Assembly (NCBI GenBank): GCA_003697105.1
Contig: RFFQ01000071.1
Location: 1-12,317 of the forward strand
Direction of reading: 5' to 3'
DNA length: 12,317 nt
Source of the DNA: Gemmatimonadota bacterium
GTDB lineage: Bacteria; 4572-55; J002
Both the position numbers and the translations under genes were made by a program. Shown one piece after another: positions 1 to 7,291 of the stretch. The notes beneath the pieces were generated by a model, which searched no databases, was not told the origin of the DNA, and saw only the letters and a list, made by a program, of their open reading frames with translations. The stretch's first letter is position 1; each line of letters starts with the position of its first letter.

Positions 1-843
1 GTACTCATACGCTTTCTGATAATCTCCTTGCTCCTGAAAAAGCGTAGAGAGATTCTCGTACGAATTTTGAATGATCGTCTTTGCTTTAATCTGTTTCCCA
101 ATCGCCAAGCCTTGTTCAATATAGTATTGTGCCTGCTCATAATTTTTAAGTTGAAGATAGGTAAAACCGATATTATTCATCAGTTTACCGGCAGAGACCG
201 GTGAAATCGACTCATCTTGCAACTGCAATGCCCGTTGGTAGTACGCCAGAGCTTGATCATATTTAAGTAAAAAATAATACACATTGCCCATGTTGCTAAG
301 GCAGTCAAAAATGCCGTTTTTGTCTTCCAGCCGCTGCCGGATGTCCAACGCTTGCTGGTAATAATCCAACGCTTTGGAATAATCCCCCAACCGGCGATGT
401 GAAATACCGATGTTATTCAGAACTTTCGCAATACCGGCGTCATCTTGCAGAGTTTTCATCACCTCCAACGCCTTGAGATGGTAATCCAGTGCGACATCAT
501 AATTGCCCAATTCGTTGTAAATAATGCCCAGCGACAAATACGCATCCGCCACTCCAGCCAAATCGGTCAAGCGTTGGCTCAAGTCCAGGTATTCCAGCCC
601 GTACTCCACCGCTTTGTGGTACAAACTAAGATGAGTATAGGCTTTACAAACCTGCTGAACCGCCGCCATGTGCCCTTTACTCGATTGAAGTTCCAGTGCC
701 AGTAAAAGCGCTTCGTTGGCGTAATCCAGCGCTTTTTCCGGAAATTCAACCTGATGCTGGTCGGCTAATTGCGTAAGCAACTGCAACCGGGATTCACCAG
801 TGGCATGTTCCAATTGATCCTGTAACGTTCTGGTAGTTACCAT
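1..843 (-). CDS. TPR-repeat protein, N-terminal part (cut by window edge)
   Basis: An open reading frame runs from an ATG at 843 on the minus strand to the window edge, giving 281 residues without a stop; the C-terminus lies outside. After a helical lead-in (residues 1-104, itself TPR-like), four complete 40-residue repeats start at residues 105, 145, 185 and 225, and a fifth begins at 265. Each has the TPR pattern LG-x3-x3-G-x-Y-x-x-A-L-x-Y with a conserved A-L pair in helix B. The 40-residue period, rather than 34, is that of TPR_12/LGN-type arrays, which usually bind peptides or partner proteins. No signal peptide is visible, so it is probably cytoplasmic. In related bacteria such arrays often precede a cyclase, histidine kinase or DNA-binding domain; whether that holds here cannot be seen. 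A weak AGGA (847-850) lies only 3 bases before the ATG. The TPR identity is secure; the function is unknown. Confidence 0.9.
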   Translation of the reverse strand, partial: MVTTRTLQDQLEHATGESRLQLLTQLADQHQVEFPEKALDYANEALLLALELQSSKGHMAAVQQVCKAYTHLSLYHKAVEYGLEYLDLSQRLTDLAGVADAYLSLGIIYNELGNYDVALDYHLKALEVMKTLQDDAGIAKVLNNIGISHRRLGDYSKALDYYQQALDIRQRLEDKNGIFDCLSNMGNVYYFLLKYDQALAYYQRALQLQDESISPVSAGKLMNNIGFTYLQLKNYEQAQYYIEQGLAIGKQIKAKTIIQNSYENLSTLFQEQGDYQKAYEY

Positions 844-878
844 GATTCCTAACCCGTGATTAAAGACAATCTCTTGTA

Positions 879-906
879 ATTATCCCGATTTTTCAAATAA
901 TGTCAA
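879..906 (-). promoter_or_regulatory. Sigma-70-like promoter for the TPR gene
   Basis: Read on the minus strand, TTGACA (906-901) is followed after 16 bases by GATAAT (884-879). This is a perfect -35 box and a 5/6 match to the -10 box. Transcription would begin near 872, leaving a leader of about 30 bases before the ATG at 843. The call rests on consensus match and position only. Confidence 0.6.
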
Positions 907-918
907 GCAATTTATCAT
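890..918 (+). promoter_or_regulatory. Candidate promoter for the kinase operon
   Basis: TTTTCA (890-895), 17 bases, then TATCAT (913-918) gives 4/6 and 5/6 matches to sigma-70 boxes. It points toward the kinase gene and would leave a leader of about 110 bases. It partly overlaps the minus-strand promoter at 879-906, so the two could interfere. A second possibility is TTGATT (947-952) with TATTAT (968-973), but its 15-base spacer is short. Neither is strong. Confidence 0.3.
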
Positions 919-1036
919 ATATCTACTCAAAAATGCAGAAAACAAATTGATTTTTACAGGAGATTGATATTATTTTAAGAACCAGAATCGATTTCCACCC
1001 CGCCCCTTTATTCTCATCAACCAAAGTGAGGACGCC

Positions 1037-2653
1037 ATGCCGGAAGTACCTTCGCCATCAACGACGGAATTACGCGCCCAAATTGAACGCCTGGAACGGG
1101 AGAACCAGCAACTGCGCCAACATGCCCCCCCCGAAGCGGTCGCCCACCTGTTGGAAAAGGTCGAAAATGCCAAAAGAGAATGGGAAGTCACAGTTGATGT
1201 GCTCTCCGAACTAATCTGCCTCATCAATTCAGATGGCGAAATTCAACGCGCGAACCGGACGGTCGAACGGTGGCAGTTGGGGCAGGTGATGACCATCAAA
1301 GGGCAAAACTTGCTGGAACTACTTCACCCCGAACCGGATGCCTCCAAAGCCGCGTTTGAAGCTTTTTGGAAAAAAGGATGGCAGCGTCTTGCCAAAGGTC
1401 AATCGGCGCGGGGAGAGTATTTTAATACAGCTCTCCAACGGCATCTATCCATCCATTTATTACCACTGACAAAAGAAAACCCGTTAGAGCCGGTGGCGAT
1501 CGTCATCAAAGATGTAACGGAACAACGCCGCGCCGAAGAAGCGTTAGCCTCCGAGCGCGAAATGTTAGATGTCACCTTACACTCCATTGGGGATGGCGTC
1601 ATCACAACGGATGTGGATGGGCGAATTGCGTTGTTTAATCAAATTGCCGAAAAATTAACCGGTTGGAAAGAGTATGAAGCCCTCGGCCGTTCCCTAAACG
1701 AGGTCTTCCTGATTTACGATGAAGATACCCGCGAACCGTGTGAAAACCCGGTCCAAAAAACGTTGAAGGCAAATACCGCTATATCATATCCGAACCATGT
1801 GATTTTAGTCTCACGAGATCAAAAAGAGTACGGTATCCTACTCAGCGGTTCACCACTGCATAATACCAAAGGGGAGATGATGGGCGTGGTCATTACCTTT
1901 CAGGATGTCACCGAGATGCGCCGTTTGGAACGCTCCAAGTTCAGTTTTCTCAATTCGATCAGCCACGAACTCCGTACCCCGTTGACCTCCATTCTGGGAT
2001 TTTCAGACCTGCTGCTTTACAATGCCAACCCTGAGGATTATCAAGAATATGTAAACCAAATTCGGAAATCCGCAGAACGCCAATCCAATTTGGTCGAGGC
2101 ATTATTGACCATCGTCAAGTTAGAGAGTGATGCGGAAGAATACCAGTTGGAAACCGTGGATGCCTATCCCTTGTTAGAAGAAATTCTGGTTTACGGCAGT
2201 GAATTTATCGAAATAATGCTTCACGAGCGCCACCCCAACCGCATACCCTCCTTTAATTACCACTACACCTTACCCGAAGAACTCCGCCCCATCAAGATTC
2301 GAGTGGATGAAAACCGTATTCAGAAAGTCATCGAAAATCTGTTGAGTAATGCCGTGAAGTACTCGTCCATTGAGAACATCAGCATTCACGTTGAGGTACG
2401 GCTCCAAGACGGGTATCTTGAAATTCACATTCAGGATCAAGGTCGGGGTATTCCCCCTGAGGAGATGGAGCATATCTTCAAGCCCTTCTATCAGGTACGA
2501 GAGCGCCGTTACGATGTTTCCGATGGTATTGGGTGCGGATTGACAATGGTAAACCGGCATGTTCGGGCACATGGGGGTCATATCCGGGTGGAGAGTACTG
2601 TCGGTGAAGGCAGTCACTTTACCATCATTCTACCTGTCAAATCGGAGTCCTAA
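1037..2653 (+). CDS. Soluble PAS-PAS sensor histidine kinase
   Basis: This 538-residue protein would autophosphorylate on a histidine and pass the phosphate to an unidentified response regulator. A short coiled coil (about residues 10-30) leads into two PAS domains (about 45-162 and 172-293), each ending in the typical DVTE segment. The HisKA domain has the H-box SISHELRTPL with phospho-acceptor His310. The ATPase domain has an N-box ENLLSNAVKY (433-442), a G1 box DQGRGIP (467-473), an F-box around FKPFYQ (481-486) and a G2 box GIGCGL (497-502). There is no membrane segment or signal peptide, so it should sense a cytoplasmic cue. GTGAGGA (1026-1032) lies 4 bases before the ATG at 1037. No response regulator gene is present here. 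The stop codon directly abuts the next start codon. Family assignment is firm; the signal is unknown. Confidence 0.93.
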   Translation: MPEVPSPSTTELRAQIERLERENQQLRQHAPPEAVAHLLEKVENAKREWEVTVDVLSELICLINSDGEIQRANRTVERWQLGQVMTIKGQNLLELLHPEPDASKAAFEAFWKKGWQRLAKGQSARGEYFNTALQRHLSIHLLPLTKENPLEPVAIVIKDVTEQRRAEEALASEREMLDVTLHSIGDGVITTDVDGRIALFNQIAEKLTGWKEYEALGRSLNEVFLIYDEDTREPCENPVQKTLKANTAISYPNHVILVSRDQKEYGILLSGSPLHNTKGEMMGVVITFQDVTEMRRLERSKFSFLNSISHELRTPLTSILGFSDLLLYNANPEDYQEYVNQIRKSAERQSNLVEALLTIVKLESDAEEYQLETVDAYPLLEEILVYGSEFIEIMLHERHPNRIPSFNYHYTLPEELRPIKIRVDENRIQKVIENLLSNAVKYSSIENISIHVEVRLQDGYLEIHIQDQGRGIPPEEMEHIFKPFYQVRERRYDVSDGIGCGLTMVNRHVRAHGGHIRVESTVGEGSHFTIILPVKSES

Positions 2654-3157
2654 ATGTCACCAGAAGCCACCTACTGGATTACCCATCTTCACCTGCAACC
2701 CCACCCCGAAGGCGGCTTTTTTCGGGAGGTCTATCGATCTGAAGAAGTCCTTTTGCCGGCAGGATTACCCGAGCGATACCACCATAGCCGCCCGTTAGCC
2801 ACCAGCATCTATTTCTTACTAACCGGAAAGCACTTTTCCGCCTTACACCGTCTTCAATCCGATGAAATTTGGCATTTTTATGCCGGGGATCGCCTGCAGA
2901 TTTCGATGATCGATGCTGGCGGGCACTTGCGCACTATTCAACTTGGAAACAACCCCGTTCAAGGAGAGCAGTTGCAAGCAGTCGTTCCGCGCCATCACTG
3001 GTTTGGCGCCCATGTGATAAACCCCAACGGCTATGCGTTGGTGGGTTGTACGGTTGCCCCCGGCTTTGATTTTGCCGACTTTGAACTTGGCGAGCGAGAC
3101 CACCTTCTCCGCCAATTCCCACACCATAAAACCCTGATTGAACAACTGACCCGATGA
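2654..3157 (+). CDS. Cupin_5 (DUF985, YML079w-like) family protein
   Basis: The 167-residue protein fits the length and motifs of the cupin_5/DUF985 family, small beta-barrel proteins related to sugar epimerase-type cupins. Recognisable blocks are HPEGGFFREVYRS (17-29), TSIYFLLTG (50-58), SALHRLQSDEIWHFYAGD (62-79), VVPRHHWFGA (110-119) and GCTVAPGFDFADFELG (131-146). His65, Glu71 and His74 lie where cupin fold ligands would be expected, but metal binding is an inference. The biochemical role of the family is not settled. The ATG follows the kinase stop with no gap, and the end overlaps the AnmK start by 4 bases (ATGA), which implies co-translation. Its place between a kinase and AnmK hints at a sugar- or cell-wall-related ligand, but that is only context. 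Confidence 0.88.
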   Translation: MSPEATYWITHLHLQPHPEGGFFREVYRSEEVLLPAGLPERYHHSRPLATSIYFLLTGKHFSALHRLQSDEIWHFYAGDRLQISMIDAGGHLRTIQLGNNPVQGEQLQAVVPRHHWFGAHVINPNGYALVGCTVAPGFDFADFELGERDHLLRQFPHHKTLIEQLTR

Positions 3158-4305
3158 TTGAAAGATTGCTCCAAATTCGCTCCAAGCCGGTACGCCTCAT
3201 GATCGGGCTGATGTCCGGCACCTCACTCGATGGCGTCGATGCCGCCTTAGTGGAGATAAGCGGTTTCGCTCTTGACACCCGCATTCGCTTGATCGATTTC
3301 ATCACCATTCCGTACCCCCAACCCGTCCGAAAGCGGCTCTTGGATTTGATTGAGGGAAAGCCGGTACAACGCGCCTCTGCCGCCAATTTTCTCCTTGGAC
3401 GGAAGTTTGCCGACGCCGCCCAGCAAGTGATGGAACGCCACGGGCTTAAAGCAGGCGAGATTGACTTGATCGGCTCGCATGGACACACCGTTTGGCACCA
3501 ACATCGCCAACACAGTTTGCAATTCGCCGAACCCTCTGTCATTGCCGAGCGCACCGGTGCGGTCGTCATCGCCGATTTCCGGGTGCGGGATATTGCCGCC
3601 GGCGGGTCTGGGGCGCCCCTCGTACCCTACGTGGATTTTTTGCTCTGTCGCAGTGACACTTACGGGCGTATCTTGCAAAACATCGGCGGAATTGCAAATT
3701 GCACCCTTTTACCACGGGGAATCGATCAGGTGGATCACCTAATTGCCTTTGATACCGGTCCCGGCGTGATGATTTGTGATGCTTTGGTAAAAGCGTTTAC
3801 CAACGGAACATTAACCTATGATCGGGATGGCGAAATTGCCCGTAGCGGCACAATTCACCCCGAATGGCTAGAGGTGTGGAAACGTGATCCCTATTTTGAA
3901 AAACCACCGCCGAAGTCCTGTGGGCGGGAACAGTTTGGAAGCCACTTTGCCAACAACCTGCTGGCAAACTACCCCCTTAATGCCGATCTCATCGCCACGG
4001 TAACCGCCTTTACGGCTCATACCATCGCGGATGCCTATCAGCGGTTTTTATTGCCTCATGCGCCAGTGGATCAGATCATTCTGAGCGGTGGTGGTAGTAA
4101 AAACCCATTTTTAGTCAACCAATTACAGCAATTATTACCCTCGTACCACATCCTCAGCTCGGATGAAGTGGGTCTCCCCAGTGATGCCAAAGAAGCGATG
4201 GCTTTTGCCATTTTGGCAAATGAAACTCTTTTTGGGCAACCGGCAAATGTCCCCGCCGTCACCGGTGCCCGCCACCCGGTGGTACTTGGTAAGATTGTGT
4301 TGTAA
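3154..4305 (+). CDS. anmK: Anhydro-N-acetylmuramic acid kinase
   Basis: AnmK uses ATP and water to open the 1,6-anhydro ring of anhydro-MurNAc and phosphorylate it, giving MurNAc-6-phosphate in the cytoplasmic branch of peptidoglycan recycling. The 383 residues carry the family's marks: GLMSGTSLDGVDAALVE (18-34, phosphate-binding loop), GSHGHTVWH (107-115), ADFRVRDIAAGGSGAPLVP (140-158), QNIGGIAN (175-182), FDTGPGVM (199-206), PKSCGREQFG (253-262; many homologues have PKSTGRE), LSGGGSKNPFL (310-320) and GLPSDAKEAMAFAILANE (340-357). The Asp in DTGPG is the expected catalytic base region. The ATG at 3154 gives about 15 extra residues before the conserved core and overlaps the previous stop as ATGA; Met16 (3199) is a possible alternative start. 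MurQ, the next enzyme, is not in the window. A terminator follows about 50 bases downstream. Confidence 0.95.
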   Translation: MIERLLQIRSKPVRLMIGLMSGTSLDGVDAALVEISGFALDTRIRLIDFITIPYPQPVRKRLLDLIEGKPVQRASAANFLLGRKFADAAQQVMERHGLKAGEIDLIGSHGHTVWHQHRQHSLQFAEPSVIAERTGAVVIADFRVRDIAAGGSGAPLVPYVDFLLCRSDTYGRILQNIGGIANCTLLPRGIDQVDHLIAFDTGPGVMICDALVKAFTNGTLTYDRDGEIARSGTIHPEWLEVWKRDPYFEKPPPKSCGREQFGSHFANNLLANYPLNADLIATVTAFTAHTIADAYQRFLLPHAPVDQIILSGGGSKNPFLVNQLQQLLPSYHILSSDEVGLPSDAKEAMAFAILANETLFGQPANVPAVTGARHPVVLGKIVL

Positions 4306-4355
4306 TACCCACCAAAGAGGATTCTAACTCGCTCATCAAGACATTATCCATTTTG

Positions 4356-4379
4356 AAAACCGTTGACATCGGTTTTTTT
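4356..4379 (+). terminator. Intrinsic terminator after anmK
   Basis: A 7-bp stem, AAAACCG (4356-4362) with CGGTTTT (4370-4376), encloses a 7-base loop TTGACAT and continues into a run of seven T (4373-4379). The T-run is partly inside the stem. It lies 51 bases after the anmK stop and is the only credible end signal for operon A. The stem has three G-C pairs, so it may be leaky. Confidence 0.55.
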
Positions 4380-4391
4380 ATATGTTATTCT
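4363..4391 (+). promoter_or_regulatory. Strong promoter for operon B, nested in the terminator
   Basis: TTGACA (4363-4368), a 17-base spacer and TATTCT (4386-4391) give a 6/6 -35 box and a 4/6 -10 box at ideal spacing. The bases TATTCTTG (4386-4393) also fit the Bacteroidota-type TAnnTTTG element at all but one fixed position. Transcription would start near 4398, about 38 bases before the ATG at 4436. The -35 box coincides with the loop of the terminator hairpin. GGAG (4424-4427) lies 8 bases before the ATG. Confidence 0.6.
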
Positions 4392-4435
4392 TGCCCAACT
4401 TCTAATAGGTTCCTGAGGGTTTTGGAGTCATTATC

Positions 4436-5803
4436 ATGTCGCAAGAATTATTACGGCGAATCGTGTTGGTCTTTTCGCCTGCATTTTTTGGACTGATTAT
4501 CCTTCAGCTGATTCATATTGTGGATGTTATCCGGCGTGATAAAAAAACGGTTCCAAAGAAAACAGTATGGTTGGTGTGGATGGCAATTCCGGTGTTGGGA
4601 GGCTTTGTTGCCGGAATTTATTATTGGATAGTCGTGCGGCGATTCGGACCACCGGCAGGTAAATCCACGCCCGCTAAATCCGGGAAAGTAACCGCGAAAA
4701 CGCCAAAAAAAGCCAAAAAGAAATCAGCCACAACCCCGAAAAACAAGAAAAAGTCAACCGCTGACGCGCCATCAAAACCGGTGATTTCAAAACCCGTCAA
4801 ACCCAAATCCGTGACATCACCCGCCGCATCACCGGCAGTTTCGGCGAAATCTGCGACTCGCTCGACCCCAACAGCGAACATCGCTTCTAAACCGCTAAAG
4901 CCAGCGGCGTCACCTGTGGCGCAACCACAACCGGTTTCACCACCCACTGCCCCAGCGACACCGCCAAACCAGAGCCAGACCGGTTTGAAAGGGTACGGAG
5001 ATGACCGGCGGAATCGCATTATTGAAAACAATGCCGCCCAACCCCCCATTGACGGGCGTCCCCGCGTCCATCAGGCGGATAAAGTGAATGTCAAACCGGA
5101 TGGCTTGCTCATCACAGACGGCTTGAACCGGCATCATGTGAAATGGAATGAAATCCAGATTATCATTGGTGCCCAATCTCCCGTTGGGATACGGGATAAG
5201 CTAATGATGGATATGTTTGTCGCCGGATTGGTTGCACCTTACCGTATTTTTGATGATGTAATTTTGTATCAGGAATTTTTGGACGATGTCTCGTTCAATA
5301 TTGAAGATAATTTTCGGGCATTTACCCAATGGGTATTAAAACATGCCACGGCGGCGGTTGTCGAACCGGAAACCGTTGATTTTGCGAACATCCCGACGAA
5401 ACATTTTGCTCACCAATTTCGTAAGTTTCAGGAATTTGACGAGTTTGTCTGGAAAATCCGAAATCAGGTGTTTTCTCAAACAGAGGTCAGCTCAGCAGAA
5501 CCCCAACCGGCGGTTTCCGCGCCGGAACCCCCTCCTACACCCGCACCTCCGCCCGCAGAAGAGAAATTTGGGGTCATCATCCGGGAAATTACACCGGGCT
5601 ATGAAAAACACATTCTACAAGTCATCATGCACCTTTACAAATGTGATGTGGATCGCGCCAAAACCTTCCTCAAACTGCCGTCCATTGTAGGGCAAAATCT
5701 AAGCCGGGAACAAGCCCTCAAACTGACCAACGAGTTGCAAAAGCGAGGGGCCGTTGTGCAAGGGGTCCGGATGGAACAGCTCAAAAAGTTACGGAAAACC
5801 TAA
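4436..5803 (+). CDS. Membrane protein with PLDc_N-like anchor, basic linker and L7/L12-like C-terminal domain
   Basis: I do not recognise this 455-residue protein as a named family. Two hydrophobic segments (about 10-30 and 43-66), joined by a charged turn VDVIRRDKK (29-37), resemble the PLDc_N two-helix anchor of cardiolipin synthases, but no phospholipase D HKD motif follows. Residues 71-183 are a low-complexity Lys/Ala/Pro/Ser/Thr linker resembling histone H1 tails. A middle region (about 184-347) looks globular, with alternating strands around VKPDGLLITDGLNRHHVKW (219-237) that might be PH-like; this is a guess. A Pro/Ala/Glu linker (350-377) leads to residues 378-447, which follow the pattern of the ribosomal L7/L12 C-terminal domain (FGVII, AKTFLKLP, LSREQALKLTNELQKRGA). 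It heads operon B and its stop overlaps the next start by one base (TAATG). Anchor and C-terminal similarity are by eye. Confidence 0.85.
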   Translation: MSQELLRRIVLVFSPAFFGLIILQLIHIVDVIRRDKKTVPKKTVWLVWMAIPVLGGFVAGIYYWIVVRRFGPPAGKSTPAKSGKVTAKTPKKAKKKSATTPKNKKKSTADAPSKPVISKPVKPKSVTSPAASPAVSAKSATRSTPTANIASKPLKPAASPVAQPQPVSPPTAPATPPNQSQTGLKGYGDDRRNRIIENNAAQPPIDGRPRVHQADKVNVKPDGLLITDGLNRHHVKWNEIQIIIGAQSPVGIRDKLMMDMFVAGLVAPYRIFDDVILYQEFLDDVSFNIEDNFRAFTQWVLKHATAAVVEPETVDFANIPTKHFAHQFRKFQEFDEFVWKIRNQVFSQTEVSSAEPQPAVSAPEPPPTPAPPPAEEKFGVIIREITPGYEKHILQVIMHLYKCDVDRAKTFLKLPSIVGQNLSREQALKLTNELQKRGAVVQGVRMEQLKKLRKT

Positions 5804-6327
5804 TGCAACGAGGATGCGTCATCATCTTGATACTACTACTCTATGTCACCGCCGGTTCTGGGATTGCTCAAACGGTGGAAGCAACATCCGCGGACTCAAT
5901 TTACGGCGATCAGCCGCTCGGTTCGCCACGTGGCGCCATGTGGCGGTCGTTAGTCCTGCCGGGTTGGGGGCAATGGTATAACGGCCAACCTCGCAAAGCC
6001 TTGATTATTGGTGGAATTCAGGTCGGCACAATTGCCAGCTCACTCCTTGCCGATTATTACGCTTACAAAAATTTGGATCGCAGTAAAAAGGAGTCACTCT
6101 CGACTACTCAACAGGCGATTTTCCGGGAGCGGTATGAAGACTACAAGAATTGGAAACGTTTCTTCCGCTGGTGGTTTTTTTTGATGACCCTCTACAGCAT
6201 GGGGGATGCTTACGTCGAAGCTCATTTGAAGGGCTTTGACGACCAAGTCAAGGAAAATGCGGATTGGCGTATCCAAATGGACCCGGACCTCCGTCACCCT
6301 CAACTTCAACTTCAATTTTCGTTCTGA
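5803..6327 (+). CDS. DUF5683-type exported/membrane protein
   Basis: The 174-residue product begins with a signal peptide (hydrophobic 5-20, likely cleavage after GIAQ or nearby). It carries the two hallmarks of the DUF5683 family: LVLPGWGQWYNGQPRKALIIGG (50-71, cited by its ends LVLPGWGQ and KALIIGG) and SMGDAYVEAHLKGFDD (about 141-156). Two or three hydrophobic stretches (about 65-85 and 120-145) suggest membrane association. The family is common in Bacteroidota and relatives and has no established function. The start ATG shares its A with the previous stop codon (TAATG), so translation is probably coupled. The stop is 6 bases before the permease start, whose ribosome-binding site (GAGG) overlaps this stop codon. 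Confidence 0.85.
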   Translation: MQRGCVIILILLLYVTAGSGIAQTVEATSADSIYGDQPLGSPRGAMWRSLVLPGWGQWYNGQPRKALIIGGIQVGTIASSLLADYYAYKNLDRSKKESLSTTQQAIFRERYEDYKNWKRFFRWWFFLMTLYSMGDAYVEAHLKGFDDQVKENADWRIQMDPDLRHPQLQLQFSF

Positions 6328-6333
6328 GGCATT

Positions 6334-7284
6334 ATGAAAACCCATCGGGGTACGTTGTTATTGGCATTATTGTTTATTTTTCCGGCGTCGTTGATTGTGT
6401 TTGTTTTCCGGCTCGTGCCAGTCATATACTCTTTCATTGTTAGTTTTTATGATTGGGGTGTGGCTGGTATGAAAGGGTTCATCGGGTTGGATAATTATGT
6501 GTTCTTGATGAAAGACCCGGAATTCTGGCAGTCGTTGGTCAACACATTTTATTATGTACTTTACACCGTACCGGTAACATTGGTGCTATCCTTGATAATC
6601 GCAATTTTACTGAATCAAAAAATAAAAGGTTTAGGCATCTATCGTGTGATCTACTTTTTACCGGTGGTGACCTCTCTCGTCGCGGTTTCGATGGTGTGGA
6701 AGTGGATTTTTAATCCAGAAATTGGGCTTGCCAACTATATGCTCTCTTTGATTGGCATTCCGCGCCAACTCTGGTTGCAAGAAGCAAAAGGGGTTTTCCA
6801 ATTGATGCTGAGTCCCGTGGGGATCGATCTTCCCCGTTGGGCAGGGGGTCCCAGTTTGGCGTTGATGAGTATCATTATCATGAGCGTTTGGAAAGGTGTC
6901 GGTTACAATGTGGTGATCTTCCTTGCAGGTTTGCAAAACATTGGGGAACAGTATTATGAAGCCGCAAAACTCGATGGTGCGAACCGGTTTCAGCAATTTT
7001 GGCATGTGACCTTGCCCTTGCTCTCCCCCACGACGTTTTTCGTGCTAGTGATGACGACGATTACCTCTTTTCAAGTCTTCGTCCAAATTTACATGATGAC
7101 CGGACCCCCCGTGGGTGGACCCGCCGGCACAACTAAAGTATTGGTCTATTACCTCTACGAAAAAGGCTTTGAGACCTTTGAAAGCGGTTATGCCTCAGCG
7201 ATCGCGTTTGTCCTGTTTATGATTATTTTAACTTTGACGATCATCCAACGCCAAGTGATTGAACCGCGCGTTCATTACGATTAA
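6334..7284 (+). CDS. Sugar-type ABC transporter permease (MalF/UgpA family)
   Basis: This 316-residue inner-membrane protein is one of the two permease subunits of a carbohydrate-type ABC importer. Six membrane segments are apparent, beginning at about residues 8, 75, 105, 175, 235 and 287. The EAA loop that docks on the ATPase is intact: EAAKLDGANRFQQFWHVTLP (209-228), with E209, A210, A211, G215, L227 and P228 at the expected positions. The C-terminus (EPRVHYD) also resembles MalF-like permeases. Residues about 146-172, between the third and fourth segments, look longer than in typical members. The partner permease, binding protein and ATPase are all missing from this window; the gene sits between a DUF5683-type gene and E1 alpha, with a 6-base gap before and a 7-base gap after. 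The family is certain; the substrate cannot be told. Confidence 0.93.
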   Translation: MKTHRGTLLLALLFIFPASLIVFVFRLVPVIYSFIVSFYDWGVAGMKGFIGLDNYVFLMKDPEFWQSLVNTFYYVLYTVPVTLVLSLIIAILLNQKIKGLGIYRVIYFLPVVTSLVAVSMVWKWIFNPEIGLANYMLSLIGIPRQLWLQEAKGVFQLMLSPVGIDLPRWAGGPSLALMSIIIMSVWKGVGYNVVIFLAGLQNIGEQYYEAAKLDGANRFQQFWHVTLPLLSPTTFFVLVMTTITSFQVFVQIYMMTGPPVGGPAGTTKVLVYYLYEKGFETFESGYASAIAFVLFMIILTLTIIQRQVIEPRVHYD

Positions 7285-7291
7285 GAACCTT

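Noticed and set aside
445-705. Plus-strand 86-codon frame
   Set aside because: It is antisense to the TPR gene, whose regular 40-residue repeats establish the true coding strand.
2934-3569. Minus-strand 211-codon frame across the cupin_5 and anmK junction
   Set aside because: It lies wholly opposite two well-supported genes, has no recognisable domain and is explained by their codon use.
4661-4984. Possible DNA repeat array in the Lys/Pro-rich linker region
   Set aside because: The repetition is loose at the amino-acid level; no fixed DNA unit or regular spacing was found, so it is not a tandem repeat or CRISPR array.
4621-5049. Minus-strand 142-codon frame rich in Gly, Ala and Phe
   Set aside because: It is the antisense shadow of the Lys/Ala/Pro linker of the 455-residue gene; its composition follows from that repeat-like coding bias, and no ribosome-binding site or family motif was seen.
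7259-7291. Upstream TTG start for E1 alpha
   Set aside because: It lies inside the permease gene and adds an 11-residue lead without family support; the ATG at 7292 fits better.
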